The notes: a model not told the origin generated them from the sequence alone. A stretch of 64,000 bases of DNA from Brucella thiophenivorans (GCF_002252445.1 NZ_NNRJ01000051.1:124001-188000); one strand, 5' to 3'; counted from the stretch's first letter, positions 44,975-55,209 are shown. Program-made: numbers and translations.

Positions 44975-46072
44975 GTGTCACAGCCATCTCCTGAAACTTC
45001 CCGCGCATTGTTGAGCCACGCAAGCATTCGCCTGCAAAATGGCGACATCTATCTACCCAACATCGTTGATCGTCTGAACTCTTATCAAGCGCAATATGAT
45101 ACGATCGGCGACAATCATGTATTTGACTTTTCATTCGGACGTATCGAGATCGATAGTAAAACGCATGGCTACCGTGTTGCGCTGCACGCCGACGACGATA
45201 CAGGCTTGCATCGCCTTAAAGATCTCGCGGCCGTCGCCATCAAACTTTATACAAAGGAAGAAGCACCGGAAATTGTTTGGCAGGGAGACAGGGCAGGAGA
45301 GCAGGTTCTTCCGCAGTTCCGTCTGATGCAGGTGATTTCGTCCAGTATGTTCACGCCGCGCATGTTGCGGTTGCGTCTTGCGGGTGAAGACCTCAAGCGT
45401 TTTGCACTGTTCGGTGCCATGCATATACGTCTGCTCTTGCCAACCGAACAAGTACCGCAGCCTGTCTGGCCCATTATGGGGCCAAATGGCTTGCCATTCT
45501 GGCCGGATGAAACACGCAAACCCGCATCCCGCGCTTATACTATCCGCAACCTCAATATTGAAGTCGGTTGGCTGGAGATCGATTTCTATCTTCACGAAGT
45601 CGAGGGGCTTGCCTGTAAATGGGCAAAAGACGTTAAGCCCGGTGATCAGGTTGGTTTGATGGGGCCAGTCGGTCGGCCTCTGCGCCACGCAAGCCGCTAT
45701 CTTATGGGGGCTGATGCAACAGGTCTGCCGGCAATCGGACGGATGCTTGAAGAGTTTTCGGCTGACGTGACGGGCAGGGTGGTGATTGCGGTCGACAGCG
45801 AAAAGGATGTGCAGCCACTTGTTCATCCGGAAGGGTTTTCCGTAGATTGGATTATTGATGCCGATCAGAAACGAGCTGCTGAAACGCTGACAGAGGTTTT
45901 ATGTGAAGCCGAATGGCCTGAAGGCCCCGACAGCTTCGGCTGGTTTGCCGGCGAGGCAGATCAGGCGAAAGTCATCCGCCAGCATTGGCGTCAAACGCTC
46001 GGCAAAAGCCGGGAGGAAACGCTCGTTGCAGGCTATTGGCACAAGGATGCTACAGGCTTCATGGCTGGCTAA
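44975..46072 (+). CDS. Siderophore-interacting protein with N-terminal DUF2218 domain
   Basis: 365 aa from a GTG at 44975. Residues about 12-105 are a DUF2218 domain (LNSYQAQYDTIGDNHVFDFSFGRIEID). The rest is an FAD-binding siderophore-interacting domain with SRAYTIRNLN (flavin-binding RxYT) and GPVGR/GADATGLPAIGRML (NAD(P)H lobe). Such proteins reduce ferric siderophores in the cytoplasm to release iron. The DUF2218-SIP arrangement occurs in related bacteria. It follows the receptor by 64 bp. Confidence 0.88.
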   Translation: MSQPSPETSRALLSHASIRLQNGDIYLPNIVDRLNSYQAQYDTIGDNHVFDFSFGRIEIDSKTHGYRVALHADDDTGLHRLKDLAAVAIKLYTKEEAPEIVWQGDRAGEQVLPQFRLMQVISSSMFTPRMLRLRLAGEDLKRFALFGAMHIRLLLPTEQVPQPVWPIMGPNGLPFWPDETRKPASRAYTIRNLNIEVGWLEIDFYLHEVEGLACKWAKDVKPGDQVGLMGPVGRPLRHASRYLMGADATGLPAIGRMLEEFSADVTGRVVIAVDSEKDVQPLVHPEGFSVDWIIDADQKRAAETLTEVLCEAEWPEGPDSFGWFAGEADQAKVIRQHWRQTLGKSREETLVAGYWHKDATGFMAG

Positions 46073-46196
46073 ATAAAAAGCGAAATATCTGAGTTTTAAA
46101 GCGCTGATTTTGTTCAAACAGATTGGCTCTTTATCCTTTCACTTGTGAGCATAATAAGTTAGGCACCCTACAAATTGCTATTGAAGGAGCCGCGCC

Positions 46197-47945
46197 ATGG
46201 CTGACTTGTTGAAACGTTTTTCGAGCTATTACAGGCCGCATCGCCGCCTGTTCATGCTGGACTTTTCAAGCGCTGTGGCAGCAGGACTTCTAGAACTTGC
46301 ATTTCCGATTGCGGTTACGATTTTTATCGATCGTCTCCTACCAACCGGGGAGCTTGGCATCATTTCATTTGCAGCCATCGGCTTGTTAGCGATCTATGTA
46401 TTGAATGCAATTTTGCAGGTTGTTGTGACCTATTGGGGGCATATGCTCGGTATCAAAATTGAAACCGAGATGCGGCGCAAGGCTTTCGACCACCTTCAAA
46501 AACTATCTTTCGGCTTCTTTGATAATCAGAAAACCGGACACCTCGTAGCAAGGCTGACCAAGGATCTGGAAGAAATTGGAGAAGTGGCTCACCACGGCCC
46601 CGAAGATTTATTCATCGCTATCATGACGCTGATTGGTGCTTTTGCGCTTATGATGTGGGTTCATGTGCCATTGGCACTGATTACAGCACTAATCGTCCCG
46701 CTATGTGCCTATGTCACCATGCGTTATGGTGGGCGTATGACGACGAATTGGCATGCACTTTATCGACGCGTTGGCGACTTCAATGCGCGTATTGAAGAAA
46801 ATGTCGGTGGTATTCGCGTTGTTCAGGCCTTCACCAATGAAGATCATGAGCGCAAGCTGTTTGCCGAAAGCAACGAAAAATATCTCAACACCAAACTTGC
46901 CGCTTATAAGATTATGGCTGCTTCCATGTCGCTTTCGTATCTGTCGATGCGGTTTGTGCAGGTTGTGGTCATGCTGGCCGGCGCATGGTTTGTCGTGCAT
47001 GGCGAACTGACGGCTGGCGGCTTTGTTGGCTTCCTTTTGCTGGTCAATGTCTTCTTCCGTCCCATCGATAAGATTAATTCGGTCATTGAAACGTACCCCA
47101 AGGGTATCGCCGGTTTTCAGCGCTATTGTGAGTTTCTCGATACGCGACCGGATATTGCAGATCGTGCAGACGCAAAATCAGTCGAACGACTTAAGGGCGA
47201 TATTGAATATCGCGATGTGAGCTTTGGCTATAGTGATGCCCGCCCGATTTTGAGTTCCCTCAATTTGTCTATCAAAGCCGGTGAAACAATCGCGTTTGTC
47301 GGTTCTTCAGGTGCAGGAAAGACCACTATCTGCTCCATGCTGCCGCGTTTCTACGATGTTACAAAGGGTGAAATCCTCGTTGATGGCATCGATATTCGCA
47401 ACATGACATTGAAGTCGCTGCGCTCAAATATAGGTATCGTCAGTCAGGACGTATTTCTCTTTGCAGGCACCATCCGCGAGAACATTGCTTATGGTCGTCT
47501 TGATGCCAGCGATGAAGAGATTATTGATGCTGCGCGCCGTGCGCGGCTTGATGGCGTGATTGCAAATCTTCCCGATGGCTACGAGACGGTCATTGGCGAG
47601 CGCGGCGTGAAACTGTCTGGTGGACAAAAGCAACGTCTGGCGATTGCGCGTATTTTCCTCAAGAACCCGCCGATCCTTATTCTGGATGAAGCAACTTCTG
47701 CCTTGGACACAGAAACCGAACGGGCTATCCAGCAATCTCTTGCTGATCTATCAATCGGGCGCACGACGCTTGTGATCGCGCATCGGCTTGCAACGATTAT
47801 CAATTCCGATCGTATTCTTGTTGTCGAAGGTGGCGAGATCATAGAACACGGCAGTCATCAAGAGCTGCTTTCCGTAAAGGATGGTCGTTATAAGCGCCTT
47901 CACACAGCACAATCTGCATCAATAGATGGTATGCTATCCGCTTAA
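46197..47945 (+). CDS. ABC transporter, fused membrane and ATPase domains (MsbA/exporter type)
   Basis: 582 aa. The N-terminal six-span exporter domain covers about 1-310. The ATPase domain carries Walker A GSSGAGKTT near 375, signature LSGGQKQRLAIARIF, Walker B ILILDEATSALD and the H-loop AHRLAT. It functions as a homo- or heterodimer. The position 124 bp after the siderophore-interacting gene suggests transport of an iron-related compound, but lipid or peptide export is equally possible from sequence. Confidence 0.88.
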   Translation: MADLLKRFSSYYRPHRRLFMLDFSSAVAAGLLELAFPIAVTIFIDRLLPTGELGIISFAAIGLLAIYVLNAILQVVVTYWGHMLGIKIETEMRRKAFDHLQKLSFGFFDNQKTGHLVARLTKDLEEIGEVAHHGPEDLFIAIMTLIGAFALMMWVHVPLALITALIVPLCAYVTMRYGGRMTTNWHALYRRVGDFNARIEENVGGIRVVQAFTNEDHERKLFAESNEKYLNTKLAAYKIMAASMSLSYLSMRFVQVVVMLAGAWFVVHGELTAGGFVGFLLLVNVFFRPIDKINSVIETYPKGIAGFQRYCEFLDTRPDIADRADAKSVERLKGDIEYRDVSFGYSDARPILSSLNLSIKAGETIAFVGSSGAGKTTICSMLPRFYDVTKGEILVDGIDIRNMTLKSLRSNIGIVSQDVFLFAGTIRENIAYGRLDASDEEIIDAARRARLDGVIANLPDGYETVIGERGVKLSGGQKQRLAIARIFLKNPPILILDEATSALDTETERAIQQSLADLSIGRTTLVIAHRLATIINSDRILVVEGGEIIEHGSHQELLSVKDGRYKRLHTAQSASIDGMLSA

Positions 47946-48002
47946 CGTTACTCCGATGTTCTGATTGCCTATCTTATTTGCATAGCATGCGCGGAAGAGA
48001 GA

Positions 48003-48362
48003 ATGGTGGATATTAATATTAAGAGGGTTTATGACGCATCGGAACCTAGTGACGGCTTTCGCGTGCTTGTTGATCGCGTATGGCCGCGTGGTATGACCAA
48101 GGAAAAGGCTGCGATTGATCTCTGGGATAAAAATATTGCGCCAACAACCGAGCTACGCAAATGGTTCGGGCATGATCCGGCCAAATGGCAGGAGTTTCAA
48201 CAAAGATATATTGCTGAATTGAAGGCTAATTCAGTGGCTGTAAATGTGCTTTTACAGCAAACCACAAGCAATCATGTTACATTGCTCTACGGCGCAAAAG
48301 ACGAGCAGCATAATCAGGCGGTTGTGTTGCGTAATTTTTTAACTCAGCTTTCAGACTTATAA
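48003..48362 (+). CDS. DUF488 family protein
   Basis: 119 aa. The opening [31 protein letters not shown] and [15 protein letters not shown] are typical of the short DUF488 (YeaO-like) group. Biochemical function is not established. The 3' end overlaps the convergent dctD stop by 19 bp. Confidence 0.88.
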   Translation: MVDINIKRVYDASEPSDGFRVLVDRVWPRGMTKEKAAIDLWDKNIAPTTELRKWFGHDPAKWQEFQQRYIAELKANSVAVNVLLQQTTSNHVTLLYGAKDEQHNQAVVLRNFLTQLSDL

Positions 48363-49684
48363 TCTGCCCTGTTGATGCCATGCCGCTGCATTTTGTCGTA
48401 AAACGTCTTGCGCGGGATTCCCAGCGCTTCCAGCGTATTTTGAACATTACCATTATGCGCTGCCAGCGTTTCACGGATCAGTGAGGCTTCAAAACGCTCC
48501 AGACGTTTCGGCAAAGGTTCATGATCGTCGTGGCGAACGGGTGCACGCGAGTGCGTTGTGACGCCAAGCGCAAATCGTTCGGCAAAATGCAAAAGTTCGC
48601 GCACATTACCCGGCCAGTTATGCTTCATAAGATGACGATATGTCGTTGCATCCAGATCAGGCGCATCCCGATTGAAACGTCGGGTAGCGCGCGCGAGAAA
48701 ATGCGCGAACAGCAGTGGAATATCTTCGCGTCGCTCGCGTAGAGGTGGAATGGTGAGGGTTACGACATTCAGCCGATAATAAAGATCCTCGCGAAAATTG
48801 CCGCGCTGTTCCGCATCGCCAAGGTCTATTTTTGCAGCCGCGACCACACGAAGATCGACCGGTCGTATTTCATTGGTCCCAAGCGGCGTAATTTCACGCA
48901 TTTCCAGAACACGCAGGAGTTTGACCTGCGTTGCCGTCGGCATGCTTTCGATTTCATCAAGAAACAGCGTGCCGCCGCTGGCGTGTTCTATACGACCAAC
49001 GCGCTTTTTCTGCGCGCCGGTGAAAGCCCCGGCTTCATGGCCGAATAATTCGCTTTCAATGACGGTTTCCGGCAAAGCGCCACAATTGAGCGCCACGAAA
49101 TTACCTTTTTGTCGTCTCCCCCAGTCGTGCAACAATTGCGCCACGACTTCCTTGCCGCTGCCGGTTTCGCCAGCAATCAGCACATCGACATCAGTGTCAG
49201 CAATATCGCGTATTGTGCGCCGCAAATTTTCGATGGCTGGCGTCTGGCCGATCAGCGGCATATCGGTCTGCGCCTCTTCGGCCAGCTGACGCAGGCTACG
49301 GTTTTCAAGCAGGAGCTTTCGCCGTTCGCCTGCTCTTAAAACGCTATGAACCAGCCTGTCCGTCGAAAATGGCTTGGCAATAAAATCATAGGCGCCATTC
49401 TGTATTGCCTCCACTGCCATCGGAATATCGCCGTGGCCGGTAATAAGAATAACCGGAAGATCGGCATCGATTTCCTGAATATGAGCAAAAAGTTGCAGTC
49501 CATCCATCTGTGGCATGCGAACATCCGTCACGATCACGCCTTCAAAGAAATTTGTAATCGCGCCCAGCGCTTCACTGGCGCTGCCAAAATCCTGAACGGT
49601 ATAGCCTGCCAGCTCCAGCGTCTGTCTGGTGGCGCGACGCAGTGGCTTGTCATCATCGACAAGTATGACTGGAATATTCATCAT
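48344..49684 (-). CDS. dctD: C4-dicarboxylate response regulator, sigma-54 activator
   Basis: 446 aa. Receiver domain at residues 1-120 with the phosphoacceptor Asp in [16 protein letters not shown]. Central AAA+ domain has Walker [15 protein letters not shown] and the GAFTGAQ loop that contacts sigma-54. C-terminal Fis-type helix-turn-helix [20 protein letters not shown]. It is activated by DctB and drives dctA from the -24/-12 promoter at 51672 through the two upstream palindromes. The start overlaps the dctB stop by 4 bases (ATGA). Confidence 0.94.
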   Translation of the reverse strand: MMNIPVILVDDDKPLRRATRQTLELAGYTVQDFGSASEALGAITNFFEGVIVTDVRMPQMDGLQLFAHIQEIDADLPVILITGHGDIPMAVEAIQNGAYDFIAKPFSTDRLVHSVLRAGERRKLLLENRSLRQLAEEAQTDMPLIGQTPAIENLRRTIRDIADTDVDVLIAGETGSGKEVVAQLLHDWGRRQKGNFVALNCGALPETVIESELFGHEAGAFTGAQKKRVGRIEHASGGTLFLDEIESMPTATQVKLLRVLEMREITPLGTNEIRPVDLRVVAAAKIDLGDAEQRGNFREDLYYRLNVVTLTIPPLRERREDIPLLFAHFLARATRRFNRDAPDLDATTYRHLMKHNWPGNVRELLHFAERFALGVTTHSRAPVRHDDHEPLPKRLERFEASLIRETLAAHNGNVQNTLEALGIPRKTFYDKMQRHGINRADYKSES

Positions 49685-51540
49685 GCTTTCTTGAATTCCA
49701 CCCGGAATGCGGTGCCTTCGGCACTGCTTTTAACAGAAATCTTGCCTCCGTAATCGGTGAGGATTTCCTTGACGATTACGAGGCCTAGGCCAAGGCCCTT
49801 TTCCTTTGACGTGTTAAACGGCGCGAAAAGATTATCCTGAATATGCTCCGATATACCCGGACCATTATCGATGATTGTCAGTACGACACTCTTTGCGAGC
49901 GCTTTGGTGCGGACTTCTATATGCCCATCATTTCCTTTACTCTCAACAGCTTCCAGTGCGTTTTGAAACAGATTTATAAGTACTTGCTCAAGTCGTATGG
50001 AATGACCGACAACCAATATCTCTGATGCTGGAAGTTCGATGTCGAGCTGGTCCATGCGGCCCGCAAAACGACTGCGCAGTAACACCAGTGCACCGGAGAT
50101 GACTTGCGCAAGCGCGACGGGTTCGGACGGCTTATGGCCTTTTCGCGCAAGTGCGCGCAGATCGCCGGTGATCGTTCCAATGCGCTCGGTGAGTGCTGCA
50201 ATTTCCGAGAGATTTTCTGTCGCTGCATTCAGTTGTTTGCGGTTTAGGAAGGTGCGGGCATTGTCGGCATAGGCTCGAATTGTTGCCACGGGTTGATTGA
50301 TTTCATGTGCGACACCTGCAGCCACTTGTCCCATGATAGCAAGACGATTGGCGTGAACGAGATCCTGCTGTACGCCTTGCAGCATGGTCTCCGTTTTATG
50401 ATGGTCGCTGATCTCGGATTCGAGACGGTCACGCGCCTTGATGAGATCACGCGTTCGCTCGTCGACCCGATGCTCAAGTTCAGCCTGCCTGCGCTGCGCA
50501 TCTGCAATGCGCGCGGCGACGCGCTGTCTGCGACGGAGTAGAATGCCAGCCAATGTCGCAATGGCCCCGAGGATGATGAAGGCGATCAAACGCGCCTCGC
50601 GCATGGCTGCTTCCACCTGCGAACGCATGGGCGCCAAGCTGTAGATTTGCCACGGTGTGGTATCCACATCGGAGTGAATGGCGAGAAAGTCAGTTTTGCG
50701 TGCTGAACCCGGCAGAATGGCTTCGACGAGAGCTGCGTCTTCGTCGTCTGCAAGCGGGTTGATTGTCAGCGGCAGGGGCTTGAGCGGTGAATCGCCAAAC
50801 TGAAGACTGCGGCGGATGGCTTCGACGCGCTTGGGCGGAAACTCGCCAATTGTCATGAAACGCCACGATGGCAGGCTTGTAATCAACACGATGCCGCGAT
50901 CATCGGCAACAAATGTCGGTCGTCCTGTTTCGCGCCAATCGCTTTCAAGCTGGTCAAACGAAAGCTTGACGACAACAACGCCAAGCGGTCCGTTTTTCCC
51001 GTCAACCCGGCGCGTAATGTAAAGGCCGGGGCGCAGGCTGACATTACCAAGCGCAAAATATTCGGCGCTGCCATTTTTCAGTGCTTCTTTGAAATAGGGG
51101 CGAAATGTATAGTCATTGCCTACAAAACTATCGGGCTCACGCCAGTTGCTTGCGGCAATTGCGGCGCCATCGAGCTTGATCAGATAGATAACGGCAGCCT
51201 GTGTTCCTTCGGCAAGCGCTTCAAACTTGCGGTTAAGCAAATCGACCGCTGGGGGGCTTTGTGTCTCCAGCGCATTTGCCAGCTCATTGTCCTTGGCTAA
51301 CACCAAGGGAAGAGCGCGTTGTTTTTCGAGAACGGCACGCAAAAGTGCGGCGTTCAGATTGGAGTCGATCCGTGTTTGTCCGCTGAGCGTCAAAAGCGCG
51401 CTGTCCCGCGCGGTATTTCCCACAAGCCAGAATGCAAGCGCAAAAGTCACTGCAAAAACTACGCCGAAAAGCCACCAGATCCGACGGTCAAAAACAGCAG
51501 CGGGCGCGCTATCAGCAACTTGTTTGGATGTATCAGACAT
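49681..51540 (-). CDS. dctB: C4-dicarboxylate sensor histidine kinase
   Basis: 619 aa from ATG 51540 (MSDTSKQ); a longer frame to 51783 runs through the dctA control region and is rejected. A transmembrane span at about 20-40 is followed by a periplasmic double-PAS (dCache) sensor domain to about 310, then a second span and a coiled coil. The kinase core follows: phosphoacceptor His in [18 protein letters not shown] box [11 protein letters not shown]1 DNGPGI and G2 GLGLGLVIV. It senses succinate, fumarate or malate and phosphorylates DctD. Confidence 0.94.
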   Translation of the reverse strand: MSDTSKQVADSAPAAVFDRRIWWLFGVVFAVTFALAFWLVGNTARDSALLTLSGQTRIDSNLNAALLRAVLEKQRALPLVLAKDNELANALETQSPPAVDLLNRKFEALAEGTQAAVIYLIKLDGAAIAASNWREPDSFVGNDYTFRPYFKEALKNGSAEYFALGNVSLRPGLYITRRVDGKNGPLGVVVVKLSFDQLESDWRETGRPTFVADDRGIVLITSLPSWRFMTIGEFPPKRVEAIRRSLQFGDSPLKPLPLTINPLADDEDAALVEAILPGSARKTDFLAIHSDVDTTPWQIYSLAPMRSQVEAAMREARLIAFIILGAIATLAGILLRRRQRVAARIADAQRRQAELEHRVDERTRDLIKARDRLESEISDHHKTETMLQGVQQDLVHANRLAIMGQVAAGVAHEINQPVATIRAYADNARTFLNRKQLNAATENLSEIAALTERIGTITGDLRALARKGHKPSEPVALAQVISGALVLLRSRFAGRMDQLDIELPASEILVVGHSIRLEQVLINLFQNALEAVESKGNDGHIEVRTKALAKSVVLTIIDNGPGISEHIQDNLFAPFNTSKEKGLGLGLVIVKEILTDYGGKISVKSSAEGTAFRVEFKKA

Positions 51541-51548
51541 GAATTTAT

Positions 51549-51566
51549 TGTGCATCATGCCGCACA
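51549..51566. promoter_or_regulatory. DctD upstream activating site, distal
   Basis: TGTGCATCATGCCGCACA carries the TGTGC..GCACA outer arms of the DctD site. Its centre is about 33 bp from that of the next site (three helical turns). It lies right at the 5' end of dctB. Confidence 0.65.
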
Positions 51567-51581
51567 GATTGAAAAGATAAA

Positions 51582-51599
51582 TGTGCGGCTTACCGCACA
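51582..51599. promoter_or_regulatory. DctD upstream activating site, proximal
   Basis: TGTGCGGCTTACCGCACA is a near-perfect palindrome closely resembling the known rhizobial DctD site. It is located about 75-90 bp upstream of the -24 element. Confidence 0.78.
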
Positions 51600-51671
51600 A
51601 AATAGCAGTTCTTTTAACCCGCCTCCAATAAAATACTATAACTATCAGTGAGTTATGATTTTCCATCAAAC

Positions 51672-51687
51672 TGGCACGGAGCTTGCA
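51672..51687 (+). promoter_or_regulatory. Sigma-54 promoter of dctA
   Basis: TGGCACGGAGCTTGCA has the invariant GG (51673-51674) and GC (51685-51686) with correct spacing. It is 95 bp ahead of the dctA start, with transcription expected near 51698. Confidence 0.92.
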
Positions 51688-51781
51688 GATCATGATGCGA
51701 ACAGCCGCATTGGCTGCTGATTGAAGGACGAATGGCTCGGGAGGCTGGACGCAATCCAGATAGAGCCCAATGGAGGACATC

Positions 51782-53128
51782 ATGATTGCCGTACCAAATG
51801 GTGCCGTGGCTGAACCACGCCGCCCAATCCCGCTTTATAAGCAACTCTATGTGCAGGTTCTGGTTGCTATTGCAGCAGGTATTCTGCTTGGACATTTCTA
51901 TCCGGAGCTTGGCACACAGCTTAAGCCGCTGGGCGATGCCTTTATCAAGCTCGTAAAAATGATCATCGCTCCGGTGATCTTTCTCACAGTTGCAACCGGT
52001 ATTGCCGGTATGACCGATATGAAGAAAGTCGGACGCGTCGCCGGTAAGGCGATGATCTACTTTCTAACTTTCTCCACGCTAGCTCTAGTCATCGGCCTTA
52101 TTGTTGCCAATGTGGTGCAGCCCGGCGCGGGCATGCACATCGATCCGGCCTCGCTCGATCCGCAGGCTGTGGCAAATTACACTGAAAAAGCTCATGAGCA
52201 GACGATTATGGGCTTTCTGACCAATATTATCCCAACCACGATCGTTGGCGCATTCGCTTCGGGCGATATTCTGCAAGTCCTGTTTTTCTCTGTGCTGTTT
52301 GGTGTTTCGCTTGCCATGGTCGGCGAAAAGGGCAAGCCAGTAACCGACTTCCTGCAAATGTTGACAACGCCTGTTTTCAAGCTGGTTTCGATCCTGATGA
52401 AAGCGGCTCCCATTGGTGCCTTTGGCGCGATGGCGTTCACGATCGGCAAATATGGCATCGGTTCGATTGCCAATCTGGCGATGCTGATTGCTACTTTCTA
52501 CATCACGGCATTGTTGTTTGTGCTGGTCGTGCTGGGTTCGGTTGCGCGCTATAATGGCTTTTCGATTTTGGCACTCATCCGCTATATCAAAGAAGAATTG
52601 CTACTGGTGCTCGGAACGTCTTCTTCGGAAGCAGCCCTTCCAAGCCTTATGGATAAAATGGAAAAAGCTGGCTGCAAACGCTCGGTTGTTGGCCTTGTTA
52701 TTCCGACCGGATATTCGTTCAATCTTGATGGCACGAATATCTATATGACGCTCGCGGCACTCTTCATTGCGCAGGCAACAGATATTCCACTATCATTAAC
52801 AGATCAGATTTTGCTTCTTCTGGTCGCGATGCTGAGCTCGAAGGGTGCTGCCGGTATCACCGGCGCAGGCTTCATCACCCTTGCAGCAACGCTTTCAGTG
52901 GTTCCTGCGGTTCCGGTTGCTGGAATGGCTCTGATCTTGGGTATTGACCGCTTCATGTCCGAATGTCGTGCACTGACCAATCTGGTTGGTAACGCGGTTG
53001 CAACAATCGTGGTTGCACGCTGGGAAAATGAGCTGGATACCGAGCGTCTCAATGCAGCGATGAACGGTAAACCAATGGATATTGAACCAGACCCGATTGA
53101 TGAGCGGTTCTTGCAGCCAGCAGAATAA
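51782..53128 (+). CDS. dctA: C4-dicarboxylate transport protein (DAACS symporter)
   Basis: 448 aa from ATG 51782, with GGAGG 6 bases upstream (an in-frame ATG at 51770 overlaps this ribosome site). Eight membrane helices and two hairpin loops of the dicarboxylate/amino acid:cation symporter family are evident. Signature motifs: the serine-rich HP1 [13 protein letters not shown], the transmembrane 7 [10 protein letters not shown] and the HP2 [16 protein letters not shown]. It imports succinate, fumarate and malate. Expression is by DctBD and sigma-54. Confidence 0.96.
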   Translation: MIAVPNGAVAEPRRPIPLYKQLYVQVLVAIAAGILLGHFYPELGTQLKPLGDAFIKLVKMIIAPVIFLTVATGIAGMTDMKKVGRVAGKAMIYFLTFSTLALVIGLIVANVVQPGAGMHIDPASLDPQAVANYTEKAHEQTIMGFLTNIIPTTIVGAFASGDILQVLFFSVLFGVSLAMVGEKGKPVTDFLQMLTTPVFKLVSILMKAAPIGAFGAMAFTIGKYGIGSIANLAMLIATFYITALLFVLVVLGSVARYNGFSILALIRYIKEELLLVLGTSSSEAALPSLMDKMEKAGCKRSVVGLVIPTGYSFNLDGTNIYMTLAALFIAQATDIPLSLTDQILLLLVAMLSSKGAAGITGAGFITLAATLSVVPAVPVAGMALILGIDRFMSECRALTNLVGNAVATIVVARWENELDTERLNAAMNGKPMDIEPDPIDERFLQPAE

Positions 53129-53133
53129 TTTAA

Positions 53134-53179
53134 AGCGCATATTTGTCCGAAAACCGTTTCACACTTTTTGGCATGCGCT
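53134..53179. repeat. Brucellaceae/rhizobial intergenic palindromic repeat
   Basis: Outer arms AGCGCAT and ATGCGCT enclose CCGAAAACCGTTTCACACTTTTTGG. I recognise this as a member of a short dispersed repeat common in Brucella, Ochrobactrum and rhizobial intergenic regions (AGCGCAT..CGAAAACCGgTTCACACTTTTcGG..ATGCGCT). It lies just after dctA, in the transcribed 3' region. Confidence 0.75.
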
Positions 53180-53197
53180 CCAATATCTCAGGCAACG

Positions 53198-53226
53198 GAA
53201 ACGGCCCGTTTTTGGCGGGCCGTTTC
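53198..53226. terminator. Bidirectional terminator between dctA and ndh
   Basis: GAAACGGCCCG and CGGGCCGTTTC (11 bp) with a 7-nt loop, followed by ACTTTATTT. It also precedes the end of the convergent ndh gene. Confidence 0.85.
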
Positions 53227-53229
53227 ACT

Positions 53230-54504
53230 TTATTTGTTATCGTCGATTGCTTTTCCCTGCGTAATGAGACGAGCGCTATGTTGACCAGATATAAAGGTCC
53301 AGAGCCAACTCCAAGCGACTGCCGCGCGGCTGCGGGTGCCGATCAGGAAGAAGATATGGGCGATACCCCATACCCACCAGGCAATCGTACCTTTGAGTTT
53401 GATCTTTCCCATATCCACGACAGCAGCCCCTCGACCGATGGTCGCTAGATTGCCTTGATGTCGATAGCGGAATGATGCTGGTGCCGCGCTGCCTGATATA
53501 CGGCTGCGAATGACCTTTGCAGCATAGGCTCCTTGTTGCTTGGCGGCAGGCGCAATGCCGGGAATAGGTTTTCCATCTGGTCCATCAACCCAAGCTGTAT
53601 CCCCAATGACAAAGATATTCTCGTGACCAGGCACCGTAAGATCAGGCAGAACGCGCGCGCGGCCTGCTCGGTCGCTTTCAGCCCCAACCCATGCCGCCGC
53701 AGGTGATGCAGCAACGCCTGCCGCCCATATCGTCGTTATGCAAGGAATGAACTCATCACCCACCGTTACGCCGTCTTCGGTGATTTCTTTCACTGGCACG
53801 CCAAGGCGAACATCGACGCCTATTTTTTGCAAGGCATTTTGCGCATAGGCTGAAAGATCTTCTGGAAAGGCTGCCAGAATACGCGGACCAGCTTCGATAA
53901 GCAAGATACGTGCCTGCCTTGTGTCAATATTGCGGAATTCCGGCCAGATCGTATCTTTGGCCAATTCGCCAATAATGCCTGCTAATTCTACTCCAGTTGG
54001 CCCGCCGCCAACCACCGAAAACGTCAAAAAGGCCTGTCGCTTTGCAGGATCTGTCTCACGTTCGGCGCGCTCAAATGCCAAGAGCAGGCGACGCCGAATG
54101 GTCGTCGCATCTTCCAGTGCCTTGAGACCAGGAGCCACCTTTTCCCAGCGATCATTACCAAAATAAGCGTGTCGTGCGCCGGTCGCAAGAACGAGCATAT
54201 CATAGTCTAGCATAGAGCCGTCTTCGAGCTTTACTGTCTTTTCGGCGGTGTTCACATCGACAACCGTACCAAGCAAGGTTGTTACCTCTTTGCGATCTCG
54301 AAAGAGATGACGGATCGGCCAGGCAATTTCCGATGTTGCAAGAATTGTGGTTGCGACCTGGTAGAGCAGGGGCTGGAAAAGGTGATGATTACGCTGATCA
54401 ACAAGCGTAATGCGAACATTTGAGCCTTTTAAATCATGGATTAATTGCAGGCCACCAAAGCCAGCACCGACGACGAGGATATGGGGGGTATCCGGTCCGT
54501 TCAT
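53230..54504 (-). CDS. ndh: Type II NADH dehydrogenase (NDH-2)
   Basis: 424 aa. The first dinucleotide fold ILVVGAGFGGLQLIHDL binds FAD, and the second FSVVGGGPTGVELAGIIGEL binds NADH. Other conserved blocks: PLLYQVATTIL, ATGARHAYFG, TIWAAGVAASP, NIFVIGDTA and AKQQGAYAA (quinone site). The C-terminal region has a hydrophobic/amphipathic membrane anchor (IAWWVWGIAHIFFLIG). It transfers electrons from NADH to quinone without proton pumping. Confidence 0.93.
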   Translation of the reverse strand: MNGPDTPHILVVGAGFGGLQLIHDLKGSNVRITLVDQRNHHLFQPLLYQVATTILATSEIAWPIRHLFRDRKEVTTLLGTVVDVNTAEKTVKLEDGSMLDYDMLVLATGARHAYFGNDRWEKVAPGLKALEDATTIRRRLLLAFERAERETDPAKRQAFLTFSVVGGGPTGVELAGIIGELAKDTIWPEFRNIDTRQARILLIEAGPRILAAFPEDLSAYAQNALQKIGVDVRLGVPVKEITEDGVTVGDEFIPCITTIWAAGVAASPAAAWVGAESDRAGRARVLPDLTVPGHENIFVIGDTAWVDGPDGKPIPGIAPAAKQQGAYAAKVIRSRISGSAAPASFRYRHQGNLATIGRGAAVVDMGKIKLKGTIAWWVWGIAHIFFLIGTRSRAAVAWSWLWTFISGQHSARLITQGKAIDDNK

Positions 54505-54664
54505 TGCAGTCGTTCACCTGAGTTGGCGCGAAAATATACATCGCGCATCTAAGTTATAGTTACGCTTAAAAAACCGAAGCTATCAGGCTAATCTTAAAGC
54601 GCCTATCACCTATCTGGCAAAGCTGCTTCCCATTTTTGAGAGAGCTTCAAAGAGTGATCAGACC

Positions 54665-54766
54665 CTAAAAATCATCCCCATGACGCATATGTCTTAAATA
54701 GGCAAAAGCCGTTCCCGCCAGAACCGGCAGAATGACAAGGGCGATCCAGAATATAATATTGCTCAT
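54665..54766 (-). CDS. 33-aa membrane microprotein
   Basis: ATG 54766 follows a GGGAGGGAAAC ribosome site and opens a 33-codon frame ending with TAG. The peptide begins MSNIIFWIALVILPVLAG, giving one membrane span of about 20 residues, and ends in a basic/His tail (YLRHMRHGDDF). The form resembles small subunits of membrane complexes. It lies about 160 bp upstream of ndh on the same strand, so it could share a promoter region with the respiratory gene. Family not recognised. Confidence 0.6.
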   Translation of the reverse strand: MSNIIFWIALVILPVLAGTAFAYLRHMRHGDDF

Positions 54767-54819
54767 GTTTCCCTCCCATTTTTTACCAGAGTACCATAGG
54801 TTTTGGTCAGAGCATAATC

Positions 54820-54861
54820 TGACTGAAGCAGACGGGGATGGATAAAATTATGCTTCAGTCA
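54820..54861. repeat. Intergenic inverted repeat
   Basis: TGACTGAAGCA and TGCTTCAGTCA are an exact 11-bp inverted pair 20 nt apart. Flanks AGCATAAT and ATTATGC extend the similarity. It could be a dispersed repeat element or a transcript-stabilising hairpin. The rest of 54862-55059 shows no gene. Confidence 0.45.
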
Positions 54862-55064
54862 AAAGAACTTAGAATGCAGATCTGACAAGCCAAATCGAAG
54901 CACACTTTAAATGGAAAAGGCTAGAACGCTCGGCTTGTTCCAATTAACGCTAACCGGCTTGAATATGGCAAAGGCAATTCTTTCCGTTTCATGAACGGTT
55001 GAGAAAAAATTCTATTATAAACAGACCTATTGCCAGCGCCTGAGACTTTGAGTAGTAGTAATCT

Positions 55065-55180
55065 CACATCAAGAGTTGGGGCGACGCCCAACGCCAACCT
55101 GCCTCTCCGGGCAAGGTGGTACTTCCTAAAAAGGAAGGATGTGGCCCACCGGCAAATATACGGACAAAGCCACATGCGTC
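55065..55180 (+). promoter_or_regulatory. SAM-I-family (SAM-I/IV-like) riboswitch controlling metA
   Basis: The leader of metA reproduces the S-box core. P1 is CACATC (55065-55070) with GATGTG (55138-55143). The AAGAG internal-loop strand follows P1, then a short P2 hairpin GTTGGG/CCCAAC (55075-55092) without a kink-turn. P3 is built on the CCAACC-TGCC and GGCA-AGGTGG arms with the SAM-I-like flanks, and P4 is CTTCC/GGAAG (55122-55137). Downstream, GCCACAT (55169-55175) can pair with the 3' side of P1, and CATGCGTC (55173-55180) can pair with GACGCGCATG spanning the metA start codon. This predicts SAM-dependent block of translation. Confidence 0.75.
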
Positions 55181-55209
55181 TGCCTTGACATAACGAAGGA
55201 CTGACGCGC

